Shown: positions 7,916 to 17,433 of the stretch, piece by piece | Layout: each line of letters starts with the position of its first letter | How positions within the stretch are numbered: the first letter of the stretch is position 1 | Source of the DNA: Rhodospirillaceae bacterium UBA4468 | GTDB lineage: Bacteria > Pseudomonadota > Alphaproteobacteria > Rhodospirillales > Casp-alpha2 | Assembly (NCBI GenBank): GCA_002389385.1 | Contig: DGOK01000054.1 | Coordinates: 1 to 64,000 of the forward strand | Direction of reading: 5' to 3' | DNA: 64,000 nucleotides | Program-made: the position numbers and the translations under genes | The notes under the pieces: model-generated | Seen by the model: the letters and a program-made list of their open reading frames with translations, nothing else | The model's database searches: none | Told to the model about the DNA's origin: nothing

Positions 7916-9666
7916 CCGATAATAAAAACATGATCCTGGCTATCGTCTTATCGATTGCCATTCTTGTGCTTTTCGAGACTTTCTTTAATCCGGGGCCGAC
8001 ACCTGAGCAGCAAGCGGCGGCAACAGCAGCCCAACAGCAAGCTCAATCGGGTCAGGCAACGCCTGCAGCACCGAACGGTCAAATCCCAGCAGTTCCAGGC
8101 GGCGCGCCAATCGCGAGCTCGGCAGAATTAATAGAACAGAGCCGTAAAGCAGCCCTAGACGGCACCCAGCGTGTTCGTATTGATACACCTCGCCTACACG
8201 GCTCCATTTCACTTACAGGCGGTTTGGTCGACGATCTGACGCTAGCTAAGTATCGTAAGAGTATTGACCCTGAGAGTGACGAGATCGTGTTGTTATCACC
8301 ACGTGGATCTGTTGGCGCCTACTATTCCGGCTACGGATGGACTGGCACCGAAGACCAGCCAATGCCTGGCCTGGATACAGAATGGACCGCGGATCGTGCC
8401 ACGCTGACGCCTGACCAACCTGTCACACTAACCTGGGACAACGGTAAAGGGCTGGTCTTTAAACGTATCATGAGTATCGACGAAAACTATATGTTTGGTG
8501 TCGAGCAGCGCGTTCAGAACAACACGGGCAACGCCATGACGCTCTATCCATTTGGCCTTATCAGCCGCTACGGCACACCAGAAACAACAGACTTCTATAT
8601 CCTCCACGAAGGACTGCTCGGTGTTACCGGCGGTCAACTCCAGGAAATTGACTATTCTGATCTGAGCGAAGAGCCTGCTGGCATTTCAGCTGAAACTACA
8701 GGCGGCTGGATCGGCATCACAGATAAGTATTGGTTGGCGACGTTAGTGCCTAATCAGAGTGAAACAGTACAAACACGCTTCCTACAGCGTAAAGAAGGCC
8801 TTGTAGACGTCTATCAGGCAGACTTCCTGGGTGCACCAGTTGTTGTCCCGGCAAACGGCACAGCATCATCAGCAAGCCATCTCTTTGCCGGTGCAAAAGA
8901 AGTCACACTGCTTGATGCGTATTCTGAGGAATTGGGTATCGAGAATTTTGACCTGGCCATCGACTTTGGCTGGTTTTACTTCCTCACCAAACCAATCTTC
9001 CTGACATTGCTTTGGATTAACTCCAGCGTGGGTAACTTAGGGGTTTCAATCCTCTTGCTCACAGTCGCCATTAAGGCGTTGTTCTTCCCGCTCGCAAACA
9101 AATCATATGTTTCGATGAGCAAAATGAAGAAGCTCCAGCCAGAAATGGTTAAGCTACGCGAGCGCTTCTCCGAAGATAAGGTGAAGCTGAATCAGGAAAT
9201 GATGGCACTTTATAAGCGGGAGAAAGTGAATCCGGCTTCAGGTTGTTTGCCCATTCTGGTTCAAATTCCCGTCTTCTTCGCACTTTATAAAGTGCTGTTC
9301 GTGACAATCGAAATGCGTCACGCACCGTTCTTTGGCTGGATTCAAGATTTGTCTGCGCCAGACCCAACATCGCTTTTCAACCTGTTTGGTCTAATTCCAT
9401 TCACACCACCAGATTTCTTGATGATTGGCGTATGGCCGCTGTTGATGGGCTTCTCAATGTTCATTCAACAGAAATTAAATCCGCAACCTGCAGATCCAAT
9501 TCAGGCGAAGATTTTCCTCTTTATGCCGCTGTTCTTCATGTTCTTGCTGGCAAGTTTCCCAGCTGGCCTCGTGATTTACTGGGCTTGGAACAACACGCTC
9601 TCGATCATCCAACAGTGGATTATCATGCGGCGCATGGGCATTAACACAAAAGACGCCCTAAACTAG
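7912..9666 (+). CDS. yidC: Membrane protein insertase YidC
   Basis: This 584-residue insertase integrates and folds inner-membrane proteins with or without SecYEG. The N-terminal helix (MILAIVLSIAILVLFETFF) is followed by an Ala/Gln/Pro-rich linker, the large periplasmic beta-sandwich (about residues 75-340), and the conserved five-helix core from about 350. The core has the YQ/YKREKVNPASGCLPILVQIP region and the C-terminal FPAGLVIYWAWNNTLSIIQQ. Length is typical for Gram-negative YidC. It overlaps yidD by 4 bp and is followed by engB after 9 bp, forming one transcription unit. Confidence 0.97.
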   Translation: MTDNKNMILAIVLSIAILVLFETFFNPGPTPEQQAAATAAQQQAQSGQATPAAPNGQIPAVPGGAPIASSAELIEQSRKAALDGTQRVRIDTPRLHGSISLTGGLVDDLTLAKYRKSIDPESDEIVLLSPRGSVGAYYSGYGWTGTEDQPMPGLDTEWTADRATLTPDQPVTLTWDNGKGLVFKRIMSIDENYMFGVEQRVQNNTGNAMTLYPFGLISRYGTPETTDFYILHEGLLGVTGGQLQEIDYSDLSEEPAGISAETTGGWIGITDKYWLATLVPNQSETVQTRFLQRKEGLVDVYQADFLGAPVVVPANGTASSASHLFAGAKEVTLLDAYSEELGIENFDLAIDFGWFYFLTKPIFLTLLWINSSVGNLGVSILLLTVAIKALFFPLANKSYVSMSKMKKLQPEMVKLRERFSEDKVKLNQEMMALYKREKVNPASGCLPILVQIPVFFALYKVLFVTIEMRHAPFFGWIQDLSAPDPTSLFNLFGLIPFTPPDFLMIGVWPLLMGFSMFIQQKLNPQPADPIQAKIFLFMPLFFMFLLASFPAGLVIYWAWNNTLSIIQQWIIMRRMGINTKDALN

Positions 9667-9675
9667 GCAACAACA

Positions 9676-10326
9676 ATGACACAGGACGCTCCGGAATACG
9701 ATCAGCATGAACTGGAAGCCGGGCGCCTGCTCTTTGCAGGTGAGATCGACTTCGTGCTGGGTGCGCGTGCAATGGAGCAAATCCCGACGGGGAATATCCC
9801 CGAGATTGCGTTTGCAGGACGCTCCAACGTTGGCAAATCGAGTTTGCTGAACGCACTGACCGGTCGCAAAAGTTTAGCCCGGACGTCAAATACGCCTGGG
9901 CGGACGCGCGAAGTGAATTTCTTTAACGCCAAAGATCGCCTTATGCTTGCCGATTTACCGGGATATGGCTATGCGCGGGTCTCAAAGACTGAAGTTGAAG
10001 GTTGGACCCGGCTGATTGAAGACTATCTCCGAGGCCGCGTTCAGCTTCGCCGCTGCTGTTTACTGATCGATTCCAGACATGGACTTAAAGATAGTGACCG
10101 AACAGCCATGGCAATGATGGACCAGGCAGCGCAAAACTATCAAATTGTGCTGACAAAATGTGACAAGATCAAACCAGGCCCGCTTAAAAAGCGCGTTGAA
10201 GATATCACCTTAGAACTCGCAAAACATGGTGCTGCGCATCCGCAAATCATGTGCACAAGTGCGCGAGATGCAGGCGGTATCGCGACGCTTCGGGCTGAAC
10301 TGGGCCGCTTAGCAGAACCATTATAG
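9676..10326 (+). CDS. engB: Ribosome biogenesis GTPase YihA/EngB
   Basis: The 216-residue TrmE-Era-EngA family GTPase contains G1 GRSNVGKSSLLNAL, G2/switch TPGRTREVNFF, G3 DLPGYG, G4 TKCDK and G5 TSAR. EngB acts in late assembly of the 50S subunit. It sits 9 bp after yidC and is the last gene of the rpmH unit; a hairpin at 10346-10374 follows. Confidence 0.96.
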   Translation: MTQDAPEYDQHELEAGRLLFAGEIDFVLGARAMEQIPTGNIPEIAFAGRSNVGKSSLLNALTGRKSLARTSNTPGRTREVNFFNAKDRLMLADLPGYGYARVSKTEVEGWTRLIEDYLRGRVQLRRCCLLIDSRHGLKDSDRTAMAMMDQAAQNYQIVLTKCDKIKPGPLKKRVEDITLELAKHGAAHPQIMCTSARDAGGIATLRAELGRLAEPL

Positions 10327-10345
10327 TGTAAATATCGATCAAAGG

Positions 10346-10377
10346 ATTAGCGTTTCCAGAGCGCATACGCTAATTTT
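10346..10377 (+). terminator. Hairpin with T-run after engB
   Basis: ATTAGCGT (10346-10353) and ACGCTAAT (10367-10374) form a perfect 8-bp stem around a 13-base loop, followed by TTTT (10374-10377). It lies 20 bases after the engB stop and just before argB (10384). It may terminate the rpmH-engB unit; the stem is AT-rich and the U-run short, so it is probably weak, and an operator for argB is also possible. Confidence 0.45.
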
Positions 10378-10383
10378 CCCGCC

Positions 10384-11292
10384 ATGAGCAAGAAACATGA
10401 TGAAAATCGCGAGGCTAACCTAGCCAAAGCCTTAGTTCTTTCGGAAGCCCTGCCTTATATGCGGCGCTTTACCGGACGTACCGTCGTGGTCAAATTTGGC
10501 GGCCATGCCATGGGCGATACAAAACTTTTTGACCTATTTGCCCGTGACATGGTGCTTCTACGCCAAGTCGGCATCCGACCAATAGTTGTGCATGGCGGCG
10601 GACCACAAATTGGTGCGATGCTGGAAAAGCTTCAAATCAAGTCTGAGTTTATCGATGGATTGCGGGTAACCGATCAATCAACGATTGATGTCGTGGAAAT
10701 GGTTTTGTCCGGCTCAATCAACAAAAAGATCGTTTCAGCGATCAATAATGCAGGCGGCACGGCCATTGGACTGTCTGGCAAAGATGGGAACCTCATTCGT
10801 GCCGATCGCTTAAAACGCACAAAGCGTGATCCTGATAGCAATGTTGAGCGGGTCATTGACTTGGGTCTTGTTGGCCAACCCAAAGTTATATCAACGGCTG
10901 TGCTCGATGCCTTTAAAGATAGTGACGTTATTCCGGTGATCGCACCAATTGGTACCGGGCCTGATGGCGAGACCTTAAATATCAATGCAGATACCGCAGC
11001 AGGCGCGATTGCGGCCGCAACACAAGCCTGTCGCATGTATATGCTGACAGATGTAGATGGTGTCCTTGATGCGGATCAGAACCTCATTTCTGAACTTAAA
11101 GTTTCAGAAGCTCAGGCAGCTATTGAAGCTGGCGTGATCACGGGCGGCATGATCCCTAAAATCGAAACGTGCATTGAAGCTATCCAGGGTGGCGTTGATG
11201 GCGCGGCCATTATTGATGGGCGGATCAGCCACACCGTTCTCGTCGAATTGTTTACCGAAGGTGGCGCGGGCACTCTGATAACGCGCGGTTAA
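10384..11292 (+). CDS. argB: Acetylglutamate kinase
   Basis: ArgB phosphorylates N-acetyl-L-glutamate, the second step of arginine synthesis. The 302-residue product has the amino-acid kinase fold: VVKFGGHAMGD near residue 40, VVHGGGPQIG near 76, the substrate segment LSGKDGN near 142, NINADTAAGAIA near 200, and a C-terminal GGMIPKIETC. The N-terminal helix extension preceding the core is typical of arginine-inhibited hexameric forms, so feedback control by arginine is likely. Intact; monocistronic or read from the yidC unit. Confidence 0.96.
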   Translation: MSKKHDENREANLAKALVLSEALPYMRRFTGRTVVVKFGGHAMGDTKLFDLFARDMVLLRQVGIRPIVVHGGGPQIGAMLEKLQIKSEFIDGLRVTDQSTIDVVEMVLSGSINKKIVSAINNAGGTAIGLSGKDGNLIRADRLKRTKRDPDSNVERVIDLGLVGQPKVISTAVLDAFKDSDVIPVIAPIGTGPDGETLNINADTAAGAIAAATQACRMYMLTDVDGVLDADQNLISELKVSEAQAAIEAGVITGGMIPKIETCIEAIQGGVDGAAIIDGRISHTVLVELFTEGGAGTLITRG

Positions 11293-11390
11293 CGGACACC
11301 TTAAAGGCGTCGAACAAAATCGATTTGCCACACGAGGTCTTTTTACGGGACCGGGTATTCACCATTATTTGCATAGAGCACCTTACCCGC

Positions 11391-12600
11391 TTAAATGCCG
11401 GCCAATTGTTCTTGCACGATCTCGGCCGTGTTTGCTGAAAGGCTCGCCCGCCAAGAAATGGCTAGACAGCCTTTTGCATTTTTTTGCGGCGCATGTCCGT
11501 TCAACAATGCGTAAAGACAAATCAGACATCACTGCAATCATCGCCATTGCGAGCTTTTTCTGACCTTCATTAATCGTATTAATGACTTCGGCCTCATCAA
11601 GCTTTCCATCAGCCCACATTTTAGCAGCGCGATCAAATTCGGTATCATCGTCAACACTCATGCCACTTTGAACGCCATCAGATGAGCCCAGAGCATCAGG
11701 CATAACCGCTTCGCCATCACCTAAACGTTTGTGAACCACATCTCGAACTGCCGCATATGCTTTTGGCGACAGATCTTTTCGTGCGGCCATGCGTTTCAAT
11801 ATATCATCAGCAACAAAGCGCGCTATTTTCACCGCCGCCGATGTAGGAAGACGCGGCCGCATAGCAAGGGGCTTATGCCAAAGGTTAATCTGATCCGCTT
11901 GATCAATAACTTTGCTTAATGTCTCTTCACGAATTTGTGCACTATCGTTCCCCAAAAGAAGCGCAATTGCATCCGTATCTGAACTATCAACAATGGCGCT
12001 GGAAACAGCATTGGAAACATTTTCCCGCTGAGAAACCGTCTGAGTGCAACCTTCTGAAGGCTTAGCGCGAATAATTTCGATTAAGTCTTCATCGTTGAGT
12101 ATCAGCGAAAACTGCAATGCCGGCGTTGCCACGGCTGCTTCAACATCCCATGCAAGCCTGCGGATGACGTCTGGCGGCGCGTTAGCCACATCCCGTAAAG
12201 CCTCAGACAGTATCTGCCGCACGCGTGTCGCTTGATCTTTTGCCAATATAGATAATGCATCATATGTCATGTGGCGCAGACGATTTTGTTCGTCGGCGGT
12301 CAATCCAGGTGAAAGACGCGCAATTTTCTTAGCTAAAGAACTTCGAACATTCTCATTCTTATATTTCGCTAATAACAGATCCGCATGTTCAGGTGCTGCC
12401 GTATTCGACGCTATGCTCTTGCGAACATTTGGAGAAGGGTCATCAGCAAGATAATAGAGGACTTCTCGCGGAACATCATTGCGCCCTGCCAAATCTGCGC
12501 GTGATTTTTCGTCACCATCAACGGCAAGCGCTTTGGCTTCCTCGTAAGAAATTACTTTCTTCTTTTTCTTCGACTTCTTTGAGAAAATTTTCCAAACCAT
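11391..12600 (-). pseudogene. DUF2336 protein A, frameshifted near its C-terminus
   Basis: An alpha-helical repeat protein of about 402 residues with the DUF2336 layout. It has a Lys-rich start (FSKKSKKKKK), helical repeats (YEEAKALA, PREVLYYLADDPSPNVR), and the shared box LLGNDSAQIREE. After VERTCAA the frame is lost at a run of seven A on the coding strand (T7 at 11479-11485). One base fewer restores NAKGCLAISWRASLS and ends at TAA 11391-11393, which fits the family end; the unshifted frame continues into an unrelated tail to 11383. DUF2336 proteins occur near signalling genes in alphaproteobacteria, without proven function. Only about 30 C-terminal residues are affected, so partial function or a homopolymer sequencing error is possible. 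Confidence 0.72.
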
Positions 12601-12624
12601 AATTAAATCAGTACTGAGTATTTA

Positions 12625-13902
12625 TCATGCACGCGCGCTTATATCGGAGAAGAACTCGATCTGCCAATCAATTTCTTTCTGAGCCATTGGGAAGCTGTCG
12701 TCTGCTGGAAGTTCAATTATTTCTGATGGAGCGATCCGGCCCATTTGCTGTTGGATCATAACCAACAATGATGATGGCAATCTGGCTTTCCCAATGAGTG
12801 CAAAAATACCTTTCGGGCTTTTTTCAACAAAAATCTTTCGCGCCACAGTGAGGTCTACAGCACTTCGAACGATTAAGGCCGCAAAGACAAAGACGTGGTC
12901 ACCAGCTTGCATGTCCTTAACGATAGACGCGTCTGTCAGCTTATTACTGACATGGAGCCGAGCGACCTTAGCAATCGGTGGTTCAACTTTTAAGAAATCA
13001 AATCCGGCGCCAACGGCATTCGTATCATCAACTTTATTCCCGCCAAGCCGGTCTCGGACGATGTCACTTACGGCGGCAAGAGCTGTCGGATCTAGGTCTG
13101 ATCGTTGTTTCAATGCGTCCAGTAAGTTTTCAGCAAGGAACCCTGCCATCCGCTGCGCAGCGCCGTCTGGTAATTCTGGGCGTGAAACAAGCGGGGCATG
13201 CCACAATTCTACATTGCTTGATTGATTGATGAGATCATCGAGCGCCTCTTCACGAATTTGGGCACTGTCATTCCCTAAAAGGTCAGCGATGTCATCCACA
13301 TCTTCCGTTCCGATGATTGCATCAGCCAGGTTTTCTGAAACATTTGAGCGACGGGAAATCGCCGCAACGCCCCCGTTTGCCGGCCCTTTTTTCAATGATC
13401 TGAATAAGATCAGATTCACTGAGAACAGGGGAGAATTCGAGAATCGGGCCAGAAACTTCAATCTCAAGATCGCTCGCAAGCATCTTGATGATTACTGCAG
13501 GCGCATCGACAACGTCCTTGAGGGCGTCGGAAAGGATCGCGCGGACTTTGGTATCTGATCCCTTGCGAGGGTTGCCAGCGCTTCATGCGTTTGTGCGTAA
13601 ATCTTGCTGCTTTCTGCCACGTTCAATTCAGGCGCAACCATCGCAATTTTTGCAGCAAGACCCCCACGAACATCCGCATCCGTATCTTGTGCCAACAACA
13701 AATCCGTCTGCCGGGGTGCACGCTCGTTACTGGCAACGGCAAGACGAACATCTGCCGACGTATCTTCTGCCAGATAATATAAAAGTTCGGGCGAGAGATC
13801 TTCTCGTTCGGCGAGCGCACGCCTCACAGACGCATCATCACTCCGTGCAAGTTCTTTTGCACGTTCGTAGGTAATTTCTTCTGGTCCGAGTGGCCCTGTC
13901 AT
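12625..13902 (-). pseudogene. DUF2336 protein B, paralogue of A, two frameshifts
   Basis: This tandem paralogue lies 24 bases upstream of gene A and shares its organisation: YERAKELARSDDASVRRALA, LLYYLAEDTSADVR, and LLGNDSAQIREEAL. Reading from ATG 13902, the frame is lost after LATLARDQ near 13552-13556, where one base appears missing. It continues in the next frame as TKVRAILSDALKDVVDAPA to SESDLIQIIEK. It then shifts again at a run of six A (T6 at 13387-13392) into GPANGGVAAISRRSNVSEN and ends at 12625. Each piece aligns with protein A, so the lesions are placed with good confidence. Two compensating-sized shifts disturb only about 50 residues if read continuously, but each frame meets a stop, so the product is truncated. 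Confidence 0.8.
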
Positions 13903-13945
13903 GCCGCGCCTTTTATACTGCAGTTATCGCACATGCTATTCAACT

Positions 13946-15658
13946 TTAGCCCTGTGGCTCAAGAGGTGTACCCGGTGCAGGCGCTAACTCAAAGTTACCC
14001 TTGCTGCGTTTTTTAACTGAGTACATTACTGCATCAGCACGCGCTAAGAGATTATCCAACGATTCGCCAGTGCTTGGGTCAAAGAACGCAACTCCTACCG
14101 AAATGCCGAGCGGATGATCGTCATCGCCAGACATCGAGATCATTTCTTTGCTCATTGCGAGTAGTTGCTGGACGCGTTTTACACTTGTCTGCTCATCAAT
14201 GCCGTCGAGCCATATTGCAAATTCATCACCGCCTAACCGCGCGACTAAGTCACCCGGCCTCGAAAAATTAATCATTATGTCACGAAGATATAAAATAGCT
14301 TCATCACCTGCCTGTTGCCCATTCACATTATTGACCCGTTTGAGGTTATCCATATCGACATAGTACATCGCAGCCGTTTGGGCACTTCGCTCAAGTCTGG
14401 ATATCCGCCTTGGCAACTCCTCATCATAAAAGGCCCGACGGTTGAGCAATCCTGTCATCCCATCCGTTCGAGACAATTTTACAATACGTTCGTGATTAGC
14501 AATCTGCTCGTTCGCAATGCCCAGTTAATTTGCAACATCAGTCAGCATCATACGGTGATCATCATCCCAAGGCACTTCTTGTGCAGGCTTCCACATCGCC
14601 AACGCGCCATTAACTTCATTTCGATATTGAGTCGTCGCCATTAGACCAGACCAGTTGTCGATCTGAATATCCATGACTTCGCCAGCGCGGAGCTTGCTAA
14701 TATTTTCGTGCAACGCTTCGAGGCCTTCAACATTGCCGTATTCGGCAGCGATCGCAAAACTATCAGCGGCTAAATCTTCACGGTAAATGCGTGAGCCAGC
14801 AGCACCCAAAGCCCGCGCAGTCGCAGTCGCCGCAGCAACCAACATATCGTTAGGTTCGATCTCGTCACGAATTTGCCCAACGATGTAGTTCAAAAGCTGT
14901 TCACGGTGACGCGCGCGGGCAAGAGCGGCTTCGCTCTCTCGCTCTTCTGTCACATCACGGCAATTTCCCCGGCATCCGATCCAGGTTTCGCTGTCATCAT
15001 CGTTTTTAACCAAGGGGAGTGCTGAAACAACTATGCATGCGGTCGACCCGTCTTTGTTGGTCATCCACATTTCAATGTTGTCGAGCTTACGATTGGTCGT
15101 AAATGGTAAAGGCGTAAACTCGTCCGGATCAATCACAAACTTCCGAGCCGCTTCACCAATGAGTTCATCGGGCTTATAGCCCAGGGCACCTTGAGGCGAG
15201 ACAAAAATGAATTTGCCCGACGCATCCACTTCCCATGAAAAGTCACTGGATATCTCAACAAGGTCTTTATACCGCTGTCTCGATTCAACGAGCGTCGTAC
15301 GAAGGTTACGCTCCATGGTTAGGTCGCGTGCCAGAACCAGCGTTTTTGTAACAGCTTTTTCCGCATCCAAGACCGGGACGGCAGTTACTTCCAGGACGAG
15401 TTCGCCACGACTGGTTGCAATTGTCACCGTCGCATTGGCGATACTTGTACTTTCGGCAGATTTTTCAATGAGCGCTTCAATCTCGGGCACGACGCCACCA
15501 ACTAACGCTTTCTCTAATCCAACACCTTTTGCATTGGCAAGGCTCGGTTTGGCGTCCGCATTCAGCAACAAAGCTGGTCCAGGATAACCTGCAATCAATT
15601 TTATATCATTATCGCTGGCAACATTCTTATCGTCCGATGTTACCTTATCGTCAGCCAT
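13946..15658 (-). pseudogene. PAS-PAS-GAF-GGDEF diguanylate cyclase with in-frame TAA
   Basis: From ATG 15658 the frame encodes a PAS-like region (about residues 15-120) and a second PAS with PAC tail (RYKDLVEISSDFSWEVDASG). A GAF-like segment (MLVAAATATARALGAAGSRI) follows, then TAA at 14525-14527. The same frame resumes at once as LGIANEQIANHERIVKLSRT DGMTG and carries a complete GGDEF domain: RTDGMTGLLNRRAF, YYVDMDNLKRVN, and RLGGDEFAIWLDG with an intact GGDEF active site. Replacing the stop by Gln (CAA) would give a normal helical linker. As it stands, the sensor is separated from the c-di-GMP synthase domain. A downstream TTG could in principle restart the GGDEF half without its sensor. 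Confidence 0.85.
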
Positions 15659-15787
15659 TAAACGTACCTGTCCCCCATTTCCGCTAGAATATATACTAGA
15701 AGATGCTTTCCGCCCGTGCCAGCCTACTATTAAATGTTTTCTGAATCAGCTTGTCAGTGATCGTTTATACCCGTTAATTAAACGTAC
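15657..15787. repeat. 11-bp direct repeat bracketing a divergent promoter region
   Basis: ATTAAACGTAC occurs at 15657-15667, overlapping the start codon of the minus-strand GGDEF gene, and again at 15777-15787, directly before the ATG of the plus-strand nucleotidase gene. The space between is AT-rich and includes CTAG-N8-CTAG near 15685-15700. The repeat is direct, not inverted. It could be a duplicated regulatory site, or chance. Confidence 0.35.
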
Positions 15788-15788
15788 T

Positions 15789-16511
15789 ATGGAATCAAAC
15801 GACACAAATAAAACCCCACATCGCATCCGCCAAAGCCCTGACGAGCTTATGGCAGCCGAAGTATGGATTTTTGACCTCGACAACACGCTGTACCCAGCCG
15901 CTTCAAAACTTTTTGATCAAGTCGACTGGAACATGACGCGCTTTGTCGGAGAATTACTTAATCTCGAGCAAATTGAGGCGCGGAAACTGCAAAAGCAGTA
16001 TTTTCGTGAGTACGGAACAACAATGCGCGGCCTCATGACATGCCATGATGTCGATCCAAAAGAATTTATGGACTACGTCCACGATATCGATTTGGCGCCA
16101 ATCTCCGCAAACCCGATTTTAACGGAAGCCCTGGCTAAACTCCCCGGGCGCAAAGTCATCTATACCAACGGCACCACAACACACGCCGAAAACATTACCC
16201 AGCACCTGCAGATTGACCATCATTTTGAAGGTTGTTTCGATATCATCGATGCTGAATATGTACCAAAACCTGCAACAGGCCCTTATGAAACTTTTTGTGC
16301 GCGATTTGATATAGATCCCAAAACCGCCATCATGGTTGAGGATATGGCACGCAATCTGGTGCCCGCTGCTGCACTGGGCATGACCACGGTCTGGCTCGAT
16401 ACAGACGTTGACTGGGCGCGTGATGGCGCAGAACACGGTCATGTCCATCACCGGACAGTCGATATTGCCACATGGCTCAATGATGTCGTCTCCGGCGTGC
16501 AGCCGAGTTGA
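15789..16511 (+). CDS. HAD-superfamily pyrimidine 5'-nucleotidase
   Basis: This 240-residue HAD phosphatase has motif I DLDNTLYP (nucleophile Asp near residue 31), motif II TNG near 126, the motif III Lys in VPKPATGPYETF, and motif IV VEDMARNLVPA. The DLDNTLY form with a helical cap is typical of the SDT1-like pyrimidine 5'-nucleotidase group that dephosphorylates UMP/CMP. It precedes dapD by about 80 bp, a frequent neighbour order in alphaproteobacteria. Exact substrate is inferred from family only. Confidence 0.88.
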   Translation: MESNDTNKTPHRIRQSPDELMAAEVWIFDLDNTLYPAASKLFDQVDWNMTRFVGELLNLEQIEARKLQKQYFREYGTTMRGLMTCHDVDPKEFMDYVHDIDLAPISANPILTEALAKLPGRKVIYTNGTTTHAENITQHLQIDHHFEGCFDIIDAEYVPKPATGPYETFCARFDIDPKTAIMVEDMARNLVPAAALGMTTVWLDTDVDWARDGAEHGHVHHRTVDIATWLNDVVSGVQPS

Positions 16512-16590
16512 CACAGCCCAACTGCCGCGTCAAATTCCTGGCACATTTATTAAACGAGAATATTGCACAGAAATAACACAGAGGATCACC

Positions 16591-17433
16591 ATGGATACCA
16601 ATCAGCTTGAACAAATCATCGACAACGCCTGGGATGATCGGGATAACGTTTCGCTGACCACCACAGGTGAAATTCGCGACTCCGTCGGCGAAGCCCTAAA
16701 CCTTCTCGACAAGGGTGAATGCCGCGTTGCCGAAAAAACAGATGGTGCATGGCAGGTCAATCAGTGGCTTAAAAAATCTGTGTTGTTGTCGTTTCGCTTG
16801 AACGACATGGCTCCAATCCCTGGCGGCCCTGGTGGCGCACATTGGTGGGACAAAGTTCCATCCAAGTTTGAAAACATGGATGAAAATGCGTTTAGAGCCG
16901 CCGGTTTCCGTGCTGTTCCAGGCGCGATTGTCCGCCATTCAGCATTTATTGCGCCAAACGTCGTCTTGATGCCAAGCTTTGTAAACCTAGGCGCATACGT
17001 TGGCGAAGGCACCATGGTCGATACATGGGCAACCGTTGGCTCATGTGCTCAAGTGGGCAAAGGCGTTCACTTATCTGGAGGCGTTGGCCTTGGCGGTGTC
17101 CTTGAGCCACTTCAGGCAGGACCTGTGATCATCGAAGACAACTGCTTCATCGGTGCACGTTCAGAAGTTGTTGAAGGCGTTATCGTCGAGGAAGGTTCTG
17201 TTCTTTCGATGGGCGTATTCATCACAGCAACGACAAAGATCATTGATCGTAACACTGGTGAAATCTTCGTGGGCCGTGTGCCTGCGTATTCCGTTGTGGT
17301 ACCAGGCACATTGCCAGGCAAACCACTGCCAGACGGCACACCAGGCCCATCGCTGGCATGTGCAGTTATTGTGAAGCGCGTCGATGCGCAAACACGCTCA
17401 AAAACGTCGATCAATGAACTTCTTAGAACTTGA
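16591..17433 (+). CDS. dapD: 2,3,4,5-tetrahydropyridine-2,6-dicarboxylate N-succinyltransferase
   Basis: DapD transfers a succinyl group from succinyl-CoA to tetrahydrodipicolinate in the DAP/lysine pathway. ATG 16591, preceded by GAGGATCACC, gives 280 residues beginning MDTNQLEQIIDNAWDDRD; the longer frame overlaps the upstream gene. An N-terminal helical domain is followed by a left-handed beta-helix of hexapeptide repeats (about residues 105-240, including GAYVGEGTMVDTWATVGSCA and HLSGGVGLGGVLEPLQ). The end overlaps dapE by 20 bp, so the two are probably translated together. Confidence 0.97.
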   Translation: MDTNQLEQIIDNAWDDRDNVSLTTTGEIRDSVGEALNLLDKGECRVAEKTDGAWQVNQWLKKSVLLSFRLNDMAPIPGGPGGAHWWDKVPSKFENMDENAFRAAGFRAVPGAIVRHSAFIAPNVVLMPSFVNLGAYVGEGTMVDTWATVGSCAQVGKGVHLSGGVGLGGVLEPLQAGPVIIEDNCFIGARSEVVEGVIVEEGSVLSMGVFITATTKIIDRNTGEIFVGRVPAYSVVVPGTLPGKPLPDGTPGPSLACAVIVKRVDAQTRSKTSINELLRT

